Below are positions 60,994-64,000 of a stretch of DNA of 64,000 nt, in pieces (within the stretch, counting starts at the first letter, position 1; every line of letters starts with the position of its first letter). The position numbers and the translations under genes were made by a program. Origin of the DNA: Pseudomonadota bacterium (lineage in GTDB: Bacteria > Pseudomonadota > Gammaproteobacteria > Steroidobacterales > Steroidobacteraceae); NCBI GenBank assembly GCA_023417315.1, contig JAEZFW010000087.1:41559-105558 (forward strand). Reading direction: 5' to 3'. Below the pieces are notes generated by a model. That model saw nothing but the letters and a program-made list of their open reading frames with translations. It did not search any database and had not been told where the DNA came from.

Positions 60994-62109
60994 TTACACG
61001 TCGCGACGTTCCTGTTCCGCCGCGCCCGCACCGGCGACGACGCGCGTGTCGCCTTCTTCGATTAATAGCCGCTGAACAGGCACTGCGAACTTCACGCCCA
61101 TCGCCTCGATCTCCCGATGCAACCGCACATTGATCGCTTGCTGAATATCCATGTACTTGTTGTAGTCGGGAGACAGGACGTAGTAGACCGTCTCGAAGTC
61201 GAGCGCAGTGGGACCGTGACGCATGAAATGGCTCCGATCGAAGCGAGTCTCGGGAAGCGCTTGAATGATCTCCTTGATCAACGCGGGGATGCGCTCGATC
61301 TTCTCGAGCGGCGTCTCGTAGCGGAAGCTGTTCGTGAACACGACGCGGCGCTCAGCCATGCGTCCGAAATTGCGCACCCTGCTTCCGAGCAGGTCCGCAT
61401 TCGACATGACGATCTGCTCGCCGCTCAAGCTGCGAAGCCGCGTGCTCTTGATGCCGATGTATTCCACGGACCCTAGGAAGTCGCCCACGATCAGGAAGTC
61501 GCCGACGACGAAAGGCCGGTCGAGCGTGATAGACAATGACGCGAACAGATCGCCAAGGATGTTCTGCACCGCCAGCGCCACTGCGATGCCGCCGATGCCG
61601 AGACCTGCGACGAGTGCGGTGATGTCGACGCCAAGATTGTCGAGCGTCAACATCAGCACCAACGACCAGATCACGACATTGATGATGAAGCCGATGATGC
61701 CGAGCGATCCGACCATCGCCCGGTCGACCTGCATGCTGCGGCGGCGCTTGCGATCGAGCCAGGCGCCGACAGCGGTCACGGCCCAGATCCCCGCCTGCCA
61801 AAACAGTGCAATCGTGATGACCGAATCGACGATCCGCGCGAGCTTGGAGCTGTAGCTCAGCGCCTGAAGACCCGCGTAGACCGACCAGATAACGAACGAA
61901 ATCGATGTGGTGCGGCTCAGCACCTCGAGCGGAATCTCGAGAATCTCTTCCTTGGGGGTCGCCTTCAGACGTGTGTGGTAGCGCCGCACGATCCGCCGCG
62001 CGGTCACGAGCGCGAGATACACCGCAGCCGCGATGAGCACCGCCATCAGCCACGACAGCGGCTCATTCTGAAATATAGGCATCGAGCCAAGCCTGTCCCA
62101 TTCCACCAT
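60994..62109 (-). CDS. MscS-family mechanosensitive channel
   Basis: A 371-residue channel. Four or five N-terminal helices lead to the pore helix VDITALVAGLGIGGIAVALA, typical of MscS, followed by the beta domain (VGDFLIVGDFLGSVEYIGIK) and the C-terminal alpha/beta domain with KFAVPVQRL. It relieves turgor in hypo-osmotic shock, fitting the neighbouring trehalose genes. The ATG at 62109 is supported by GGAGGTGTAG. Confidence 0.93.
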   Translation of the reverse strand: MVEWDRLGSMPIFQNEPLSWLMAVLIAAAVYLALVTARRIVRRYHTRLKATPKEEILEIPLEVLSRTTSISFVIWSVYAGLQALSYSSKLARIVDSVITIALFWQAGIWAVTAVGAWLDRKRRRSMQVDRAMVGSLGIIGFIINVVIWSLVLMLTLDNLGVDITALVAGLGIGGIAVALAVQNILGDLFASLSITLDRPFVVGDFLIVGDFLGSVEYIGIKSTRLRSLSGEQIVMSNADLLGSRVRNFGRMAERRVVFTNSFRYETPLEKIERIPALIKEIIQALPETRFDRSHFMRHGPTALDFETVYYVLSPDYNKYMDIQQAINVRLHREIEAMGVKFAVPVQRLLIEEGDTRVVAGAGAAEQERRDV

Positions 62110-62170
62110 CTACACCTCCGAAGCTCGCTTGGATCGCGAAAGAGGCGCTACCGTAACAATGTTGGGCGCG

Positions 62171-62392
62171 TTACGACACCCCACGGGCGTAGCAAAGGTG
62201 CCGAGATGATTTGCCACCGCAGGCGAACACGGTTGGGCTGAACAGACATGACACAGCAAGCGCACGAAGGCACGCGCGTCTGACGAGGCTCCGAACTCGT
62301 GCTGTACGCCGCCAGACCCACCACAGAGCGACTGCCGCAATCGTCGCGTACAGCATTAGACCGAGGACCCGATTTCGGAAGGACTCGTCCAT
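62171..62392 (-). CDS. cassette gene: small membrane protein
   Basis: A 73-residue protein with two hydrophobic segments (RNRVLGLMLYATIAAVALWW and LRALAVSCLFSPTVFACGG). Its ATG at 62392 follows the attC at 62401 by nine bases. Small two-helix proteins with this pattern are common integron cassette products. The stop is three bases before a GCCCAAC box (62161-62167), which may be the start of a decayed attC. Confidence 0.6.
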   Translation of the reverse strand: MDESFRNRVLGLMLYATIAAVALWWVWRRTARVRSLVRRACLRALAVSCLFSPTVFACGGKSSRHLCYARGVS

Positions 62393-62400
62393 GTGCACTC

Positions 62401-62460
62401 ATATAACGTCGCCCATCACGCGCGTGCGTTTCGCACGTCGCGTGCATGGGTTTGTTGAGC
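62401..62460 (-). mobile_element. diverged attC site
   Basis: The site ends in GTTGAGC (a good GTTRRRY box) and begins with ATATAAC, a weak match to RYYYAAC. Between them CCATCACGCG pairs with CGCGTGCATGG, including an unpaired base as expected for the bottom-strand attC hairpin. It overlaps the 3' end of the NTF2-like cassette gene. Confidence 0.6.
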
Positions 62461-62880
62461 GCCCACTGCGGTTCCGGACGCATTAGCTAGTTCCATGGCG
62501 GACCGATTCTTGCGATAGGAATTCTTCAGCGCAATCTTCCCATCTCGAAACGTGAAGAGATCGCAGCCATTAACTTCGATATGCGTGCCGTCTGCATAAG
62601 TTCCGGTGAAGGTCCATTCCGAGACTCCTCTCTCTCCACAGATGAAGTGCCTCGCATTGCCCCAACGAGCGTCACGAAACGTCACCCAGACTTCGGCGAA
62701 ACTCGCTCGCACGGCCTCGCGGCCAACGTAGCGGGCGCCGCAAACGTCAGGACCCGCAGAGGCTTCGAAAACGCAGTCTTCGGACATGAGGGCCATCAAA
62801 GCGTCGATGTCATGGGCATTCCAGGCATCGGCGAAGGCTTCCAAGTCTTCGATAGTGACCTGCTCATTCACATGCTGCAT
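62416..62880 (-). CDS. cassette gene: NTF2/SnoaL-like protein
   Basis: A 154-residue NTF2-like protein (SnoaL/DUF4440 group): TIEDLEAFADAWNAHDIDAL, MSEDCVFEASAGPDVCGARY and SEWTFTGTYADGTHIEVNGC, with the start ATG at 62880 behind GGAGGTCAGCC. NTF2-like proteins are frequent integron cassette cargo; activity is unknown. The last 20 residues are low complexity and run into the attC at 62401. Confidence 0.85.
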   Translation of the reverse strand: MQHVNEQVTIEDLEAFADAWNAHDIDALMALMSEDCVFEASAGPDVCGARYVGREAVRASFAEVWVTFRDARWGNARHFICGERGVSEWTFTGTYADGTHIEVNGCDLFTFRDGKIALKNSYRKNRSAMELANASGTAVGAQQTHARDVRNARA

Positions 62881-62924
62881 GGCTGACCTCCGTTTACGTT
62901 ATCCAGCGCTGCTCGTGGTCTGAC

Positions 62925-62987
62925 GCCCAACGGATAGCTTGAGGCGCGAGCGGGTTTCCGCGAGTCGCCTCCAAGCGCTTGTTGGGC
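62925..62987 (-). mobile_element. attC site
   Basis: 63 bases from GCCCAAC (R'') to GTTGGGC (R'), with inner complementary arms GAGGCGCGAGCGGG / CCGCGAGTCGCCTCCAAGC. It follows the 63006-63380 cassette gene. It differs from the site at 63387 in only two positions. Confidence 0.85.
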
Positions 62988-63005
62988 TCCGCGAAGTGAG
63001 TACAA

Positions 63006-63380
63006 CTAGAGCGCATCCGTCATTCTCCGCGTCTTCACATCTATGAGACGTCCTGATTCATCGAAGGCCCAGAATGAGTCGAGATCCGTACGAAAGAGGT
63101 TTCTGTAGCCGCCCAGGTAGATCCACGCGACCCTCGCACCGTCGATGCCACCCCAGTCGGAATGAGGACGATATCCATCCCAAACAGAGTTAACCCTCCA
63201 TCCCTTCTGATCTGCAACGGCCATCAGATGATCTTCAGCAGACCCAACGGGCACGCTCTCCAAGAGCCACTCTCGTACGCCCTCGTCGGATCGACGCAAA
63301 GGATTCGATAGCAATGCAACTGACGTGCTGATGATTCCAACCAAAACTACCGCGATACCAATCCTCTGCCGGGTGTTCAT
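63006..63380 (-). CDS. cassette gene: membrane-anchored hypothetical protein
   Basis: A 124-residue protein with one N-terminal helix (IGIAVVLVGIISTSVALL) and a soluble domain containing WLLESVPVGSAEDHLMAVAD and DLDSFWAFDESGRLIDVKTR, resembling small periplasmic proteins with an SmpA-like strand-turn pattern. The ATG at 63380 lies six bases after the attC end. Function is unknown. Confidence 0.75.
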   Translation of the reverse strand: MNTRQRIGIAVVLVGIISTSVALLSNPLRRSDEGVREWLLESVPVGSAEDHLMAVADQKGWRVNSVWDGYRPHSDWGGIDGARVAWIYLGGYRNLFRTDLDSFWAFDESGRLIDVKTRRMTDAL

Positions 63381-63386
63381 TCTTAC

Positions 63387-63449
63387 GCCCAACGAATAGC
63401 TTGAGGCGCGAGCGGGTTTCCGCGAGTCGCCTCCAAGCGTTTGTTGGGC
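63387..63449 (-). mobile_element. attC site
   Basis: 63 bases bounded by GCCCAAC and GTTGGGC, near-identical to the site at 62925. It follows the lipoprotein cassette gene at 63477-63860 and precedes the gene at 63006-63380. Confidence 0.87.
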
Positions 63450-63476
63450 AACGCTGCTGAATGATGACCGTGCACC

Positions 63477-63860
63477 CTAGTCTCCGAAAGCTGCCGAAAA
63501 GTCTGGAAGGTCTCTCTCACGCTTAAGAGCTTTGAACTGAGCGACTGAAAAGGGCCCCTCTGTGATTTCGTCAGCGTTGAAGAGCGGGCGGTCCTTTCTT
63601 CGATCAACTATGAAGTAGCTGATGCTGCCATCGTCGAGCGACCTGCGCTTAGCGACTACGTACCTGTCATCGCTACCTACAGCAATGACTTCAGCGCTCA
63701 CTCTGCCGATTCCGCTGCCACCGCCCAAGCTCCGGTACAGGGAACGGTTGTCTAGGGTATCGAGCCAGCCGACCTCATACTCACGATCCCGCCACTCAAC
63801 TCCGCTATCGCAGCCACAAAGAGTTGTCGCCGCAATCAGAATCACTGTCCGGAGCTTCAT
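63477..63860 (-). CDS. cassette gene: lipoprotein
   Basis: A 127-residue predicted lipoprotein (lipobox TTLCGC, Cys near 17) with a mature beta-rich part: GGGSGIGRVSAEVIAVGSDD, YVVAKRRSLDDGSISYFIVD. ATG at 63860 has GGAAG upstream, inside 10 bases of the attC at 63870. No family is recognised. Exported and lipid-anchored products are common among cassette genes. Confidence 0.75.
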   Translation of the reverse strand: MKLRTVILIAATTLCGCDSGVEWRDREYEVGWLDTLDNRSLYRSLGGGSGIGRVSAEVIAVGSDDRYVVAKRRSLDDGSISYFIVDRRKDRPLFNADEITEGPFSVAQFKALKRERDLPDFSAAFGD

Positions 63861-63869
63861 GTCTTCCGA

Positions 63870-63932
63870 GCCCAACGCTTTGTTTGAGCCGCGCGAGCAT
63901 TTGCGAGCGTCGGCTCCAAACATTTGTTCGGC
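63870..63932 (-). mobile_element. attC site (variant)
   Basis: 63 bases from GCCCAAC to GTTCGGC. The R' box deviates from GTTRRRY at one position. Inner arms GAGCCGCGCGAGC / GCGAGCGTCGGCTCC pair. It should belong to a further cassette whose gene lies to the right. Confidence 0.72.
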
Positions 63933-63958
63933 GCTTTCACCTTCCCGATGCCGCAGCC

Positions 63959-64000
63959 CTAACGGGCCTGAGGTTCTCCGAAGGGTTTCAACGGCGATCT
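63959..64000 (-). CDS. possible 3' end of another cassette gene (partial)
   Basis: In the leftward frame the last 13 codons before TAG (63959-63961) read RSPLKPFGEPQAR. The stop is 27 bases before the attC at 63932, the expected place for a cassette gene end. The rest is outside the window. Confidence 0.3.
   Translation of the reverse strand, partial: RSPLKPFGEPQAR

Larger units (their letters stand above)
62110..64000 (-). mobile_element. integron gene-cassette array (read leftward)
   Basis: Four short leftward genes are separated by attC-type recombination sites at 62401-62460, 62925-62987, 63387-63449 and 63870-63932. Each gene ends immediately before or inside the next attC, the layout of integron cassettes. 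Two sites differ at only two positions, typical of resident chromosomal integrons. No integrase gene is inside the window; it would lie to the right, or the array lacks one. The left end borders the MscS gene. Confidence 0.85.

Noticed and set aside
62161..62167. GCCCAAC box as a complete attC
   Set aside because: Only one half with no convincing partner box or inner arms; reported as a decayed site, not a feature.
1..64000. rRNA or tRNA genes
   Set aside because: No tRNA-type T-loop/CCA pattern with matching cloverleaf and no rRNA signature found by eye; a covariance search would settle it.

Overview
The window is a GC-rich bacterial chromosome segment, gene-dense on both strands. Gene content points to an aerobic gammaproteobacterium, possibly near the Xanthomonadales, Nevskiales or Steroidobacterales: a complete pqqABCDE operon, azurin, CstA with its YbdD partner, a TIGR04211-type SH3 protein, a bactofilin, a DUF692/DUF2063 pair and integron attC sites. 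The lineage is an inference from gene families; no rRNA or tRNA gene was seen and no search was run.

Layout. 1-2.9 kb: a Fis-type HTH protein cut by the window edge, a CHASE3 histidine kinase, and two small lipoproteins ending in a clear terminator. 2.9-7.3 kb: a DUF692 (MNIO) + DUF2063 pair, a FAH-family hydrolase, a DUF2784 protein and a ketopantoate reductase-like enzyme. 7.3-13.1 kb: a VOC protein with a histone H1-like tail, a large MalT-like LuxR regulator, an NTF2-like protein and a small cytochrome c. 13.4-18 kb: CstA-YbdD, a 25-residue membrane peptide with a strong promoter, bactofilin plus a zinc-ribbon protein, and DUF1993. 18.1-25 kb: a MacB/Lol-type ABC exporter, a WYL regulator, Apt, an isochorismatase-family hydrolase and an SH3/coiled-coil protein. 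25-30.6 kb: pqqABCDE, with a divergent kinase/response-regulator pair. 30.7-43.8 kb: a six-repeat lipoprotein, a chemoreceptor without its first membrane helix, a GAF-GGDEF protein, a CPBP protease, an M1 aminopeptidase, TspO, a 3D-domain protein, a peroxiredoxin-like protein lacking the usual cysteine, an FMN reductase and a GNAT protein. 43.8-57.7 kb: a CxxCH protein, an alpha/beta hydrolase, a 1137-aa PVC-type dehydrogenase/HEAT/cytochrome c, a FEN-like exonuclease, an SMR-like protein, periplasmic trehalase, a TolB-like propeller protein and a CBS protein. 57.9-62.1 kb: otsB-otsA, azurin and an MscS channel. 62.1-64 kb: an integron cassette array read leftward, with three near-canonical 63-bp attC sites, one diverged attC and four small cassette genes; no integrase lies inside the window.

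Two repeat families fill the intergenic spaces. The first consists of paired inverted arms, each built of degenerate 7-9-bp tandem units (about nine loci with differing sequences and the same architecture). The second is a REP-like palindrome with a GATGGRTCCTCGCC-type core (four loci). Some arms run into coding sequence, for example the 3' end of pqqD and the stop of the six-repeat lipoprotein gene.

Functionally, the segment joins periplasmic redox biology (PQQ synthesis, azurin, cytochromes, a PVC-type dehydrogenase) with osmoprotection (OtsBA synthesis, TreA breakdown, MscS) and several sensory systems. The best leads for new biology are the integron tail, the promoter-driven 25-residue peptide, the inverted tandem-unit repeats, and the DUF692/DUF2063 pair with no visible precursor peptide.
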